Positions 15,223-23,434 of a DNA stretch of 43,755 nucleotides are shown here, piece by piece. A program made the translations under genes and the position numbers. Source of the DNA: Mycolicibacter sinensis (GTDB lineage: Bacteria > Actinomycetota > Actinomycetes > Mycobacteriales > Mycobacteriaceae); assembly GCF_001667375.1 (NCBI RefSeq), contig NZ_LZIN01000001.1, forward strand, positions 1 to 43,755, given 5' to 3'. Every line of letters starts with the position of its first letter. The first letter of the stretch is position 1. A model generated the notes under the pieces. It saw only the letters and a list, made by a program, of their open reading frames with translations, ran no database searches and was not told where the DNA came from.

Positions 15223-16425
15223 CTACCCGACCACGACCGGACGTGGCATGACGGTGGGTTTGACGCCATAGCGTGGCAGCCCGAAGCCGGAGCCACCGCT
15301 GCGCCCGCCACCATGCATCGGTGGCGGCATGGCGGTCATCGACCTGCTCTCCGGGGCGGCCGTCCAGCCACTGCCCGCTCCGGCCGCCGGCGCAGCCGTC
15401 GGGACGGCGGTCGCCCAATTCGGAGGCGTGGACAAGGATCCGACCAGGGTCGCCCTGCCCATTCCGGCCGACACCGGGGCGCCGGCGCCGCCGACCGCAG
15501 CTCCGGCAGCACGGCCGGCGGTCTCGGTCGACGCCAGTGTCACACCGGGCGCGGAGCTGAGCCCGCCACCGGTAAGGGCGGCCGTGCCGCCGTCCAAGCC
15601 GCGGGCCAAAAACCCGAGCGTGGCCAGACCTGCAAAGCCCTCGAGGTTCCCGCCCGGGTCGAAGATCCCGGTTGCGGCGATCGTGTTCCACAGCTGCGCA
15701 TTGATGTTCAAGCCCGAGCCGTCGTCGTGGCCCCAGGTTCCGTCGAAGAGGCCGTCGAAGAACTTCGTCCAATGCCAGTCTGGGTCCGTCGGCCTTGTCC
15801 CCTCCGCCGGCGACGCCATGCTGCGCAATGCGCCGGGCACCTGGGAGTGCGCACCGGTGTCGGCCGGCAGGCCGCCCGAGCTGCCCTGCTCTTCCGGACT
15901 GGTGGTCTCCGGCGCGACCGCGAACGGAACCAGTTGGGTGGCGGTCGCCGAAGCGGCGGCGTAGCTGTACATCGCGACGGCGTCCTGCGCCCACATCTGC
16001 GCGTAGCGCGCTTCGTTCGCCGCGATCGCCGGGGTGTTCTGCCCCAGGGCGTTCGTCTTGACCAATGCCGCCAACATCACCCGATTGTCCGCGACAGCCG
16101 GCGGCGGCACCGTCATGGCGTAGGCCGACGCGTAGGCATCGGCGGCGGCGTAGGCCTGCGCCGCGGTCTGCTCTGCCTGTTCGGCGGTGATGCTCATCCA
16201 GCTGATGTACGGCTCGGCGGCCGTAGTCATCGCCGACGCCGAAGGACCCCACCAGCCCTGGCTGACCAGACTCGCTACCGCCCATTCGAAAGATACCGCT
16301 GCAGAACGCAATTCCGCCGCCAGCAGGTTCCAGGCTGCTGCGGCGGACAGCATCGGCCCGGCACCGGGCCCGGCGTACATGCGTGCAGAATTGATTTCCG
16401 GGGGAACGGCTCCGTAATCCATCAT
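15223..16425 (-). CDS. PPE family protein (SVP-like subgroup)
   Basis: A 400-residue PPE protein. It begins [17 protein letters not shown], has the GWWGPS WxG-type turn near residue 60, and extends beyond the roughly 180-residue PPE domain into a Gly/Ala/Pro-rich region with [10 protein letters not shown] near 335, a variant of the GxxSVPxxW motif, and a typical C-terminal tail ([12 protein letters not shown]). PPE proteins dimerise with PE proteins and are secreted by type VII systems, mostly ESX-5. The start is one of two adjacent ATGs (16425 or 16422) with AAAGGTG upstream that overlaps the PE stop. It is the downstream partner of the PE gene, which ends 11 bases before it. Confidence 0.95.
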   Translation of the reverse strand: MMDYGAVPPEINSARMYAGPGAGPMLSAAAAWNLLAAELRSAAVSFEWAVASLVSQGWWGPSASAMTTAAEPYISWMSITAEQAEQTAAQAYAAADAYASAYAMTVPPPAVADNRVMLAALVKTNALGQNTPAIAANEARYAQMWAQDAVAMYSYAAASATATQLVPFAVAPETTSPEEQGSSGGLPADTGAHSQVPGALRSMASPAEGTRPTDPDWHWTKFFDGLFDGTWGHDDGSGLNINAQLWNTIAATGIFDPGGNLEGFAGLATLGFLARGLDGGTAALTGGGLSSAPGVTLASTETAGRAAGAAVGGAGAPVSAGMGRATLVGSLSTPPNWATAVPTAAPAAGAGSGWTAAPESRSMTAMPPPMHGGGRSGGSGFGLPRYGVKPTVMPRPVVVG

Positions 16426-16436
16426 CAGAACACCTT

Positions 16437-16736
16437 TCACCAGATCGAGATGACGTTGGCAGCGTCGGTTGCGGCGTAGGACTGCGCGCTGCGCTGCAGC
16501 GTGGTCACGAACATTTCGTGCACCACAGCGGCCCGCTTGCTGATCGCCTGGTACGTCTGTGCATGTCGGGCGAACTGAGCGGCGGTCAGGGCAGAGACCT
16601 CGTCGGCAGCTGCCGGGACCACGCCGGTCGTCGGGCCGGCGGCAGCCATGCTCTGCGCGGCCACGGCGTCGCCGATACCGCGCAGATCGGCCGCTGTCGC
16701 GGTCAGCTCGTCGGGAAGTGCGGACACAAAAGACAT
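16437..16736 (-). CDS. PE family protein
   Basis: A 99-residue protein, exactly the size of a bare PE domain. It starts [18 protein letters not shown], has an all-helical hairpin pattern and ends with [10 protein letters not shown], matching the YxxxD/E secretion signal used by type VII systems. Bare PE proteins pair with the PPE protein encoded directly downstream. AAGGAG sits a few bases before the ATG at 16736; a TTG one codon earlier is possible but less likely. The gene is preceded by about 0.7 kb without a convincing gene, perhaps its regulatory region. Confidence 0.95.
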   Translation of the reverse strand: MSFVSALPDELTATAADLRGIGDAVAAQSMAAAGPTTGVVPAAADEVSALTAAQFARHAQTYQAISKRAAVVHEMFVTTLQRSAQSYAATDAANVISIW

Positions 16737-17454
16737 CAAAACTCCTTTAGGAATTGCGAATTACACTGCTGAGCCGTGAAATTCGTGCGCGGAAAACGCG
16801 CTCAGGCCAGTGGCCGGACAGCGCGGATACGGAACGGGCCAACCGATTCAGAAAGTGAAAGCGGCGCCGCGAACGGGTTCGAACGAAGTGATCGTCGAAC
16901 TCGGATAAGGACTATCGCTCGGACTCAATGTCGCTCTCACCTCCTGACGGCCAGGGCACACGGGGATGCCGGCGCGGCATGCACACAGGGAGAGCCGGGC
17001 CCACAGAACAGCCGGCCGGCACCCCTCTCGTCAGAGTTTCAGCACTGCACGGCGTATCCGGCCAGAATCCGGAAGCCACTTGGGCTCAACCCTTAAGCCG
17101 GGAGGAGCTGTCCTGACCCTGGGCGTCTCTCGACGTTGGAGGTCAGTGGCCTGTATCCGTACAGACGCCTCGCCTAACGAGGTGCGTTCGCGGCCATAGT
17201 GGCAGCAACGGTGGGCGGAGTCAACTCGACCGGCGTGGCGCTCCTGTTGTACCGGTGCAATCGCGGCGCGGAAATCGACTGGAAACAAGCATGTTTCGCA
17301 GAGAAACGGCACGCGAAGCCCAAGCGGACGCCGAGTCGATGCAATGCAAATCGAAATGCGCTGTCTATCGGCTGCATTCATCAGAGTGAATCTGCCTGCG
17401 AGAGGCGCGCCGTTGAGTCAGCGTAGAACTCGCTGTGCGCGGCGTGGCAATGCG
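16737..17454. other. 718-base intergenic region, no convincing gene
   Basis: Lower in GC than its surroundings. Short open frames occur on both strands, but none has a ribosome-binding site with a protein-like composition. It lies between the PE gene (transcribed left) and the end of a TetR gene. Two adjacent inverted repeats are visible at 17151-17182 (see separate entry). It may hold a long 5' leader for the PE/PPE pair, a non-coding RNA, or the remnant of a lost gene. Confidence 0.6.
17151..17182. repeat. two adjacent inverted repeats in the PE upstream gap
   Basis: CTGTA-TCCG-TACAG at 17151-17164 and CCTCG-CCTAA-CGAGG at 17168-17182, both with perfect 5-base arms and 3 bases apart. They could be regulator sites or RNA hairpins. 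Confidence 0.4.
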
Positions 17455-18066
17455 CTATGTGCCGGTAGCGGGCAGTCGGGTGCCACGCCAGGGCGCCAAC
17501 AGCAGTTCGCACGCGCGGCGCATGTCGGCCTCGGCCTGCGCGGGTGTGGTCTCGCCCATCACCGCCCACGACAGGATGCCGTAAGCGCACTGCTCGACCA
17601 GCAGTGCGAGCTGGGTGTCCTTAGCCGTCGGCTCGGCGATCCCGGCAACGGACACGATGGTGCCGCGCAGGTTGAAGTCGCCGCCGGCGGTGGACTCCGC
17701 CCGCCGGGCGTTGACCGAGGTAATCATCGCCCGGGCCAGCAGCGGCCGGGCCAGCATGCTGCGGCAGACGCCGACCATGAGTTCGGTGACATCGGCGGCC
17801 GGGCGCCTCGTGGGCGGCCCGGGTGGTTTGACGGCGCGGGTGTAGTGCAGCAGCAGTGCCGAAAACAGATGATGCTTCGTCGGGTAGTAGCGGTAGACCG
17901 TCGCGATCGATACCGCCGATTGATCCGCCACGTCCTGCATCCGGACACCTTCCAAGCCGTCGCGGGCACCGAGCCGGGCAGCGGTGGCAAGAATCCGTTC
18001 GCAGCGTTGACGCTGCGCGGGTGTCCGGGGAGTTGCCGGCTCGCGGTCACTCGGCGGCCGGGGCAT
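17455..18066 (-). CDS. TetR/AcrR family regulator (KstR-like C-terminal domain)
   Basis: A 203-residue repressor. The helix-turn-helix lies around residues 25-70 (ILATAARLG, MQDVADQSAVSIATVYRYY, KHHLFSALL). The ligand domain follows (LMVGVCRSMLARPLLARAM) and resembles that of KstR-type lipid regulators. Its ATG at 18066 lies inside the SDR gene, overlapping it by 20 bases, so SDR and regulator form one transcript. The likely operator is the inverted repeat at 18909-18928 in front of the SDR, meaning autoregulation. It is followed by a 0.7-kb gap before the PE gene. Confidence 0.9.
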   Translation of the reverse strand: MPRPPSDREPATPRTPAQRQRCERILATAARLGARDGLEGVRMQDVADQSAVSIATVYRYYPTKHHLFSALLLHYTRAVKPPGPPTRRPAADVTELMVGVCRSMLARPLLARAMITSVNARRAESTAGGDFNLRGTIVSVAGIAEPTAKDTQLALLVEQCAYGILSWAVMGETTPAQAEADMRRACELLLAPWRGTRLPATGT

Positions 18067-18895
18067 CGCGGCCTCGCGCCGCTGACGGCGTGCCGCGCAA
18101 CAGCTTCTGCATCATCCGGTGGGAGGCGAGGACGGCTTCGGCCCGGTCCGATCCGGCGTGCAGTGCCGGGTTGTCGGCGTGGGCAGCGACAACGTGCACG
18201 GGGCCGTGGGGGAGTTGCCTGAGACCTTCGTGGGCAACGTCCGCGGGATCGGACACCCGCATCCCGGGAATGTCGAAGTTCAGCCCAACCCGCTGCATGG
18301 CCGGGGTCTTGGTAACGCCGAGCACGAGTTCGAGAACGTGCACGTTGTACTGACGCAGTTCCAGCCACAGGCCCTCGGCATAGATCCGGGTGAACGCTTT
18401 CACGCCGCCGTACACGGTGTGCCGCGCCGAGCCCAGATAACCGGTGAGCGAGCCGATCAGCAGTACCCCGCCGCGGCGCCGAGCGCGCATCGAGCCGGCG
18501 AAGTGATGGATCAGCGCCAGCGGCGTGGTCACGTTCAGGTCGATCACCTGGTGGAATGCGGCCAGGTCGCCGTCGAGGAACTCCGCGCTGTGGGTGTTGG
18601 CGCCCGCGTTGTAGATCAGCAGCCCGATCTCGAGATCCGTTGTGGCCGCGATGATCTGCGCGACGCTGTCGGCCCGGGACAGATCCACGGCCAGTTCGCG
18701 GACGTCCACGCCGAGTTCCCGGCAGCGATCAGCGGTGTCGCGCAGCGGTTCCGGCTTGCGGGCGATCAGGACCAGGTTGATCCCCGCCCGGGCCAGCAAC
18801 CGGGCGAACTCCGCACCCACGCCTTCCGAGCCTCCCGCGATCACGGCCCAGGGCCCGTACTGCGGCCCCCAGGCCGGTTCGTCACCGCTGGACAA
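18047..18895 (-). CDS. short-chain dehydrogenase/reductase (SDR)
   Basis: A 282-residue SDR. The cofactor loop reads GGSEGVG near residue 22, NAG near 94, Ser in GSLTG near 147 and YGGVK as the catalytic Tyr/Lys pair near 160. The substrate part ends in an Arg/Ala-rich tail. The start is the TTG at 18895: AAGGAGG lies 6 bases before it, an unusually strong site for a TTG codon. It is the first gene of a two-gene unit with the TetR regulator, reading away from the LLM gene. The function could be reduction of a hydroxy or keto acyl-CoA; nothing in the sequence fixes the substrate. Confidence 0.9.
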   Translation of the reverse strand: MSSGDEPAWGPQYGPWAVIAGGSEGVGAEFARLLARAGINLVLIARKPEPLRDTADRCRELGVDVRELAVDLSRADSVAQIIAATTDLEIGLLIYNAGANTHSAEFLDGDLAAFHQVIDLNVTTPLALIHHFAGSMRARRRGGVLLIGSLTGYLGSARHTVYGGVKAFTRIYAEGLWLELRQYNVHVLELVLGVTKTPAMQRVGLNFDIPGMRVSDPADVAHEGLRQLPHGPVHVVAAHADNPALHAGSDRAEAVLASHRMMQKLLRGTPSAARGRDAPAAE

Positions 18896-18908
18896 CAGCT
18901 GCCTCCTT

Positions 18909-18928
18909 AACTAAAATTCACTTTAGTT
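18909..18928. promoter_or_regulatory. inverted repeat, likely operator of the SDR/TetR unit
   Basis: AACTAAA at 18909-18915 and TTTAGTT at 18922-18928 are perfect complements around a 6-base spacer. The AT-rich element stands directly before the ribosome-binding site of the SDR at 18895 and about 80 bases from the LLM start on the other strand. TetR repressors usually bind such sites. Confidence 0.5.
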
Positions 18929-19007
18929 TATCCCGAGGCTACCTCGGCCACGCGGTGCAAGGAAAGTGCATGAAGCCAGTGCGGTACGACGCCCCTCGGA
19001 CCCGTTG

Positions 19008-19859
19008 ATGCGCATCGGCCTGTTCACGCCGGTGGTCATCCAGGTCCCCGGCACGGCGTCCGACTGGGAGGCCGGCGGCGGTATCGACGACGTCGCCGCG
19101 ATCGCCGCGACCGCCGATGAATTGGGGTTCGCCCATCTCACCTGCTCCGAGCACGTCGCGGTCCCGGTCGACGTTGCCGCCGTCCGCGGCGCGACCTATT
19201 GGGACCCGTTGGCCACCTTGGCGTTTCTGGCCGCGCGGACCTCGCGGATCAGGCTGGTGACGTCGGTGGTGGTGCTGGGCTATCACCATCCCCTGGAAAT
19301 CGCCAAGCGCTACGGGACCCTGGATCGGATCAGCGGCGGCCGGCTCACCCTGGGCGTGGGTGTCGGTTCGCTGCGCGAGGAGTTCGACCTGCTCGGCTGC
19401 GAGTGGGAGGATCGCGGTGCCCGCGCCGACGACGCGATGCGGGCCCTGCGTGCATCCTTGTCGAACAGTCGGCCCAGCTATGACGGCGCCTACTACCGCT
19501 ATGACGCGGTGGTCGTGGAGCCTTGCGCGCTGCAACCACGGGTGCCGATCTGGGTGGGCGGACGCACGCGCCGGTCCCTTCGGCGCGCCGCGGAACTGGG
19601 TGACGGCTGGACCCCGTTCGGGCTCGCGCCGGCCGAGATCGCGAAACTGCTGGACTCCGTGGAGCTTCCAGACGATTTCACCGTCGTGCTGGCGACACCG
19701 CCGCTGGACCCGCTCGGCGCCCCGCAGCAGGTCACCGAGCAGATCGGCCGCCTGGCCGAAGCCGGAGCCACGGATGTCAGCTGCGTGATCTCAGCACGAT
19801 CCTCGGCGCATTTCCGCGCGCAGCTGGCGGCCCTTGCGCAGCTCACCGACCTCGCCTGA
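19008..19859 (+). CDS. LLM-class F420-dependent oxidoreductase
   Basis: A 283-residue TIM-barrel protein of the luciferase-like family. Motifs: MRIGLFTPVV start, FAHLTCSEHVAVP near 46, TSVVVLGYHHPLEIAKRYGTLD near 85, GRLTLGVGVGSL near 110, and VPIWVGGRTR near 175. Redox chemistry with F420 or FMN is expected, substrate unknown. A GTG at 18966 in the same frame would add 14 residues, but its ribosome site (AAGGA) is only 3 bases away; the ATG at 19008 gives the usual family N-terminus. It is followed after 11 bases by a SnoaL-fold gene, probably one transcript. Confidence 0.9.
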   Translation: MRIGLFTPVVIQVPGTASDWEAGGGIDDVAAIAATADELGFAHLTCSEHVAVPVDVAAVRGATYWDPLATLAFLAARTSRIRLVTSVVVLGYHHPLEIAKRYGTLDRISGGRLTLGVGVGSLREEFDLLGCEWEDRGARADDAMRALRASLSNSRPSYDGAYYRYDAVVVEPCALQPRVPIWVGGRTRRSLRRAAELGDGWTPFGLAPAEIAKLLDSVELPDDFTVVLATPPLDPLGAPQQVTEQIGRLAEAGATDVSCVISARSSAHFRAQLAALAQLTDLA

Positions 19860-19870
19860 ACGGAGCGCCC

Positions 19871-20407
19871 ATGAATGAGCAACGGCTGGCCGATCTCGAG
19901 CGCCGGCTGCAGGAGATCGAGGACGAACGCGCGATCGAGCGGCTGATCGCCTCCTACGGCCCACTGGTGGATGCCGGCGACGCCGACGCCGCCGCCGCCC
20001 TGTGGGCTGACGACGGGGTGTACGACGTCGAGAACTGGCTTATGCAGGGCCACGACGACATCGCGGCGATGGTGCGCTCGGCTGGACATCAGGAGCTGAT
20101 CAACCGGGGCTGTGTGCACTTCCTGGGCCCGGCCGTGGTCACCGTCCACGGCGAGGACGCGGTCGCGGTGTGCGCGTCGACGCTGCTGGTCAAACGCGAC
20201 ACCGGCTATCAGGTGGCACGCGGCGGCGCCAACTACTTCCACTTCCGGCGGGACGCCGAAACCGGACAGTGGCAGATCGTCACCCGGATCACCCGCCGCC
20301 TGGACGGCAGCGCCGAGAGCCGCTCTTTGTTGGTGGACGGAGTCAGGGGACGGATTCGAGAAACTCCCGCACCAGGCGGACGAACTCCTCGGGCCGGTCG
20401 TAGCTGA
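19871..20407 (+). CDS. SnoaL-like (NTF2-fold) protein
   Basis: A 178-residue protein whose first about 150 residues form a SnoaL_4-type cone: an N-terminal helix (LADLERRLQEIEDERAIERL), ASYGPLVDAGD, LWADDGVYDV, a His-containing CVHFLGPAVV strand and WQIVTRITRRLDGS. Such folds act as isomerases, hydratases, cyclases or small dehydratases. The final about 20 residues are Arg/Gly/Pro/Thr-rich and extend over the end of the opposite-strand hydrolase gene (20343-20407), so this tail is probably a stop-loss extension. It runs with the LLM gene immediately upstream. Confidence 0.88.
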   Translation: MNEQRLADLERRLQEIEDERAIERLIASYGPLVDAGDADAAAALWADDGVYDVENWLMQGHDDIAAMVRSAGHQELINRGCVHFLGPAVVTVHGEDAVAVCASTLLVKRDTGYQVARGGANYFHFRRDAETGQWQIVTRITRRLDGSAESRSLLVDGVRGRIRETPAPGGRTPRAGRS

Positions 20408-21209
20408 CGATGTGCCCGGCACCGGCGATGGTGGCCAGCTGTGAATTAGGGCTGGCGGCATGTGCTTTCGCCAGCTCGGCGGCACCGACCAGCGGATCGT
20501 CGGCGCCGCGGACCCACAGCGTCGGCGTCGACAGACGCGGCAGCTCGGGCAGGAGATTGAGCCGCATCGAGGTCGGGCCGTAGGCCTGGATCTGCCAGTC
20601 GTCCAGTGCCTTTTCGCCGTGCCGGTGCTTGGCACGGGCCTCATCCACCGCGGCGGCGACGATGGCGTCGAAATCCGGAGTGCGCTGTGCCGCAGCCAGA
20701 TTGGCGCTCATGGACTGGCGGATGGCGGCGGGAAACCGGGCCAGGTACCAGGAGCCGGCGCGCAGCAGGCCGGGTGTGCGCATGGCCAGCCAGGTCAAGA
20801 ACTGCGCCGGGCGCTTGGCATCGAGTCCGCCGGGCCCGACCGCGACCAGGGCGCTCACCCGCTCGGGCTGCGCCAGGGCGAAGCCGGTGGCGATACCGGC
20901 GCCCAGCGACAGTCCGATGAACGCCGCCCGTGGCAGTTCCAGCGTGTCGAGCAGTCCGGCGAGGAAGCGGCGGAAGAAGGCGTCGTCGAGCACGCCGTGC
21001 CACGGCCTGCTGGCCCCATGGCGGGGCAGATCGATCACGTGCACCCGGAAATCGGCCGCCAGCGCCGGCGCGACCCGGCGCCATACCCCCTGCGCGGTGT
21101 CGAGCATCGCCCCGTGCAGCAGCAGCAGCGGCAACCCGGTATCGCCGCCGCGGTAGCACCGGACCGGCCCGCCGCAGATGGTGAGGTCGGTGTAGTTGTC
21201 GAAGATCAC
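20343..21209 (-). CDS. alpha/beta-fold hydrolase
   Basis: A 288-residue alpha/beta hydrolase. The oxyanion His-Gly (LLLLHGAML) lies near residue 33, the nucleophile elbow GLSLGAG near 102, the acid in RGADDPLVG near 230 and the catalytic His in AGAGHIVSYD near 258. Substrate undefined; an ester, lactone or C-C bond hydrolase is possible. The frame is open upstream to 21263 but the GTG at 21209 overlaps the stop of the SRPBCC gene, indicating coupling. Its end runs over the SnoaL gene end on the other strand by 65 bases. Confidence 0.92.
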   Translation of the reverse strand: MIFDNYTDLTICGGPVRCYRGGDTGLPLLLLHGAMLDTAQGVWRRVAPALAADFRVHVIDLPRHGASRPWHGVLDDAFFRRFLAGLLDTLELPRAAFIGLSLGAGIATGFALAQPERVSALVAVGPGGLDAKRPAQFLTWLAMRTPGLLRAGSWYLARFPAAIRQSMSANLAAAQRTPDFDAIVAAAVDEARAKHRHGEKALDDWQIQAYGPTSMRLNLLPELPRLSTPTLWVRGADDPLVGAAELAKAHAASPNSQLATIAGAGHIVSYDRPEEFVRLVREFLESVP

Positions 21210-21700
21210 GGCCGGCCCCGCAGACTCGCGGCACGTCGCAACATCCGCACATACATCGACCACGAGCTGCGCGGCCCGCGGCAGCCCAGGTTCGCCGCCG
21301 CCTTGTCCAGGGCGTCCTCGACGAGTGCGTCATGCAGCCATCGCCACATCAACGGCCAGCTCAGCCGGGTCCAGCCCACGGTGTTTGCGACCAGGCGGTG
21401 GCGCAGCTCGTAGCCGGCGGGCACCGCCCGGGCTTCCCACTCGTGATAGCCGACCAGTCCGGCGGGCCTGCGGAAGGCGAACCGAACCCGCCGGGCCGGC
21501 TGGTATTCGCTGACGTGATAGCGGATCGGTCCGTGCCCGCCCGTCGCACCGACCGCCAACGGCCGGTCCAGCCGCATCGCCGGCCAGTTCTCCCGGGGCC
21601 ACAGGCGATCGTCGTCGCCGGCGAGACTGTCTATCACGGCACCCACCCGATCGAGGCTATCGGCGCTGAACACCCGGCTGTGCACATTGCCGACTCGCAT
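21206..21700 (-). CDS. SRPBCC-superfamily protein
   Basis: A 164-residue protein with the SRPBCC pattern: N-terminal VGNVHSRVFSA strand, a central YHVSEYQPARRVRFAF and a C-terminal helix (LSWPLMWRWLHDALVEDALDKA). These beta-grip folds bind hydrophobic ligands such as lipids and polyketides. The ATG at 21700 has GGAG a few bases upstream; a TTG at 21712 would give a longer form. It is the first gene of a two-gene unit with the alpha/beta hydrolase (GTGA overlap) and diverges from the TetR gene at 21757 across a shared palindromic operator region. Confidence 0.82.
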   Translation of the reverse strand: MRVGNVHSRVFSADSLDRVGAVIDSLAGDDDRLWPRENWPAMRLDRPLAVGATGGHGPIRYHVSEYQPARRVRFAFRRPAGLVGYHEWEARAVPAGYELRHRLVANTVGWTRLSWPLMWRWLHDALVEDALDKAAANLGCRGPRSSWSMYVRMLRRAASLRGRP

Positions 21701-21727
21701 CCCACACTCCAATCTAGAGATGATTCG

Positions 21728-21752
21728 CTAATTGATTAGAGAGTACTCTCTA
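21728..21752. promoter_or_regulatory. overlapping palindromes in the SRPBCC/TetR divergent region
   Basis: TAGAGAGT followed by ACTCTCTA (21737-21752) is a perfect 16-base palindrome; CTAAT-TG-ATTAG (21728-21739) overlaps it. It covers the TACTCT -10 box for the TetR at 21757 and lies 30-50 bases before the SRPBCC start, so one regulator could control both directions. Confidence 0.6.
21744..21749 (+). promoter_or_regulatory. -10 box for leaderless TetR gene
   Basis: TACTCT, within the palindrome, is followed by 7 bases and the ATG at 21757. Confidence 0.45.
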
Positions 21753-21756
21753 CTTC

Positions 21757-22398
21757 ATGCCGATGCCAGAGAAGTTCGCCGCAGGCGACTTCGTCGACGC
21801 GGCCATAGCACTGATCCTGGCGGGCGGGCCGGGGGCGGCCACCGCGACCGCGGTCGCCCAGGCGGTCGGGGCGCCCAGCGGCTCGGTGTACCACCGGTTC
21901 CCGACGCGGCGCGATCTACTCGCCGAGGCCTGGCTGACGCCGGTGCGCCGCTTCCAGGACGACTTCCTGCCGGTGCTCGCCGCCGACGGCGATCCGGTGG
22001 GGACCGGCATTTCGGCCGCACGTCACGTGCTGCGCTGGAGCGCCGATCACCAGGAAGCGGCCGCCCTGCTGGCTCGCTACAGCCGCTCCGATCTCGTCAG
22101 CGCCGACTGCTCTGCCGCGGTCCTGGCGGAGGCCGACGCACTGGACCGGCGCGCGGCCGAAGCGCTCGACGGCTTCCTGGCCCGGTTCCCGGCGGGCGAT
22201 CGTGCCCGGGTGCGGCTGGCAGTCATCGACGCGCCGCTGGCCTTGGTACGTAGCAGTCTCGCGGCCGGCGGCCCCGATGCCGATACCGCCGAGTTGGCGG
22301 CCGACGTCGCGCGCAGGCTGCTGGCTAGCGGAACCGGACGTGCAACGTCGCCAGGCCGAAGATCTTCTTTTCCGCCGACTTCGCGCCGACCAAAATGA
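21757..22398 (+). CDS. TetR/AcrR family regulator
   Basis: A 213-residue repressor with a helix-turn-helix near residues 10-50 (VDAAIALILAGG, TATAVAQAVGAPSGSVYHRF, RDLLAEAW) and an all-helical ligand domain (AARHVLRWSADHQEAAALLARY). The start is the ATG at 21757, 7 bases after a TACTCT box within the palindrome. It is likely to bind that palindrome and repress itself and the divergent SRPBCC/hydrolase unit. Its last about 24 codons overlap the end of the fused dehydratase gene by 74 bases; this Ser/Arg/Pro-rich tail does not look like part of the family domain. Confidence 0.9.
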   Translation: MPMPEKFAAGDFVDAAIALILAGGPGAATATAVAQAVGAPSGSVYHRFPTRRDLLAEAWLTPVRRFQDDFLPVLAADGDPVGTGISAARHVLRWSADHQEAAALLARYSRSDLVSADCSAAVLAEADALDRRAAEALDGFLARFPAGDRARVRLAVIDAPLALVRSSLAAGGPDADTAELAADVARRLLASGTGRATSPGRRSSFPPTSRRPK

Positions 22399-23353
22399 CA
22401 CCGGTGCGGGTCTCCGGATCCAGCGATTTGATCTTGCCGCTGAACTCGATGTCGGCGCCCTCTTTGGCCGACACGATCGCCGGCGCCGACAGTCGCACCG
22501 CATACCGGGTGACCGCCCCGGGGTCACCGGTCCAAGCTGAGGCGAAACCGGCGCCCAGGCCCATGGTGAGCATGCCGTGGGCGATGACGTCGGGCAGGCC
22601 GGCCAGCTTGGCGATCTCCTCATCCCAGTGGATCGGGTTGGCGTCACCGGCCACGCCGGCGTAGTTCACCAGGTCGCCCCGGGACAGCCGGGTGTGGCGC
22701 ACCGGCAGCACGTCGCCGACCTTCACCTCGTCGAAGGACGGCGTCGCCGGGGTGCGGGAAAGGCCGCCCTCGGACAGCGGGGCCGCGTCCCCGGGCCGCA
22801 CGGTCTTCTCGTAGGCGGCATCGGATTCACCGATGCCGAGGATGTTGACGTCGTGCATCATCGCGTTGTGCACGGCGGACTTGACGTCCGGGCCGATGTC
22901 CTCGGCGGTGACACCGACGACGGTGGTGTGCAGCGTGTGCACCCGCTCGCCGGCGGTGTCGGTGAAGGTGTTAGTGACGGTGATCAGGTCGCGGCCGGCG
23001 ATCCGGCGCACCGACGTCAGCTCGACATCGATCTTGAGCTCGTCGCCGGCGACGATCGGGCGGTGCTGCTCGAAGACCTCTTCGGTCTGCATGTAGGTGT
23101 CGTAGCCGACGACCACCGACTCGAACATCTCGCGGTTGCAGCTCATGCCCGGCGTCGAGGTGAACGTCAGCGGCGCGACCACGTCCGGGTAGCCCATCTC
23201 CGCGGCCGCGGCGACGTCCCAGTGCGACGGGTGGTAGTCCTGCACTGCTCGGGCGTACTCGCGGACCTTCTCCCGGCCGACCAGGTAGGTGCCGTCCATC
23301 TGGTAGTAGTGGCCGACCCGGGCTTCCATGGGGGATGCTTCTGCTGCGGTCAT
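22325..23353 (-). CDS. fused HadA/HadB-type (MaoC) dehydratase
   Basis: A 342-residue protein joining two hot-dog units. The first about 170 residues resemble HadA/FAS1-type dehydratase halves (VGHYYQMDGTYLVGREKVREYA, VTNTFTDTAGERVH). The second (from about 200) is a HadB/MaoC unit with the hydratase motif YAGVAGDANPIHW, then LPDVIAHGMLTMGL. In M. tuberculosis, HadA and HadB are separate subunits of the mycolic-acid dehydratase; fused relatives are assigned to (3R)-hydroxyacyl chemistry on ACP or CoA substrates. The start is the ATG at 23353, giving MTAAEASPME; a longer frame upstream lacks a better site. It overlaps the TetR end by 74 bases. Confidence 0.88.
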   Translation of the reverse strand: MTAAEASPMEARVGHYYQMDGTYLVGREKVREYARAVQDYHPSHWDVAAAAEMGYPDVVAPLTFTSTPGMSCNREMFESVVVGYDTYMQTEEVFEQHRPIVAGDELKIDVELTSVRRIAGRDLITVTNTFTDTAGERVHTLHTTVVGVTAEDIGPDVKSAVHNAMMHDVNILGIGESDAAYEKTVRPGDAAPLSEGGLSRTPATPSFDEVKVGDVLPVRHTRLSRGDLVNYAGVAGDANPIHWDEEIAKLAGLPDVIAHGMLTMGLGAGFASAWTGDPGAVTRYAVRLSAPAIVSAKEGADIEFSGKIKSLDPETRTGVILVGAKSAEKKIFGLATLHVRFR

Positions 23354-23434
23354 GAATGTGCTCAACCGTTCTGTCGGTTTGTTTGCTGGTCCCGACCAGA
23401 GCACCCTAGCGCCTCTACCCGGTGCCGTCGGAGG

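Noticed and set aside
16776..17426. Several short open frames of 60-115 codons in the PE upstream gap
   Set aside because: No ribosome-binding site with a coherent protein sequence; residues are mixed Arg/Cys/Ser-rich and overlap one another on both strands.
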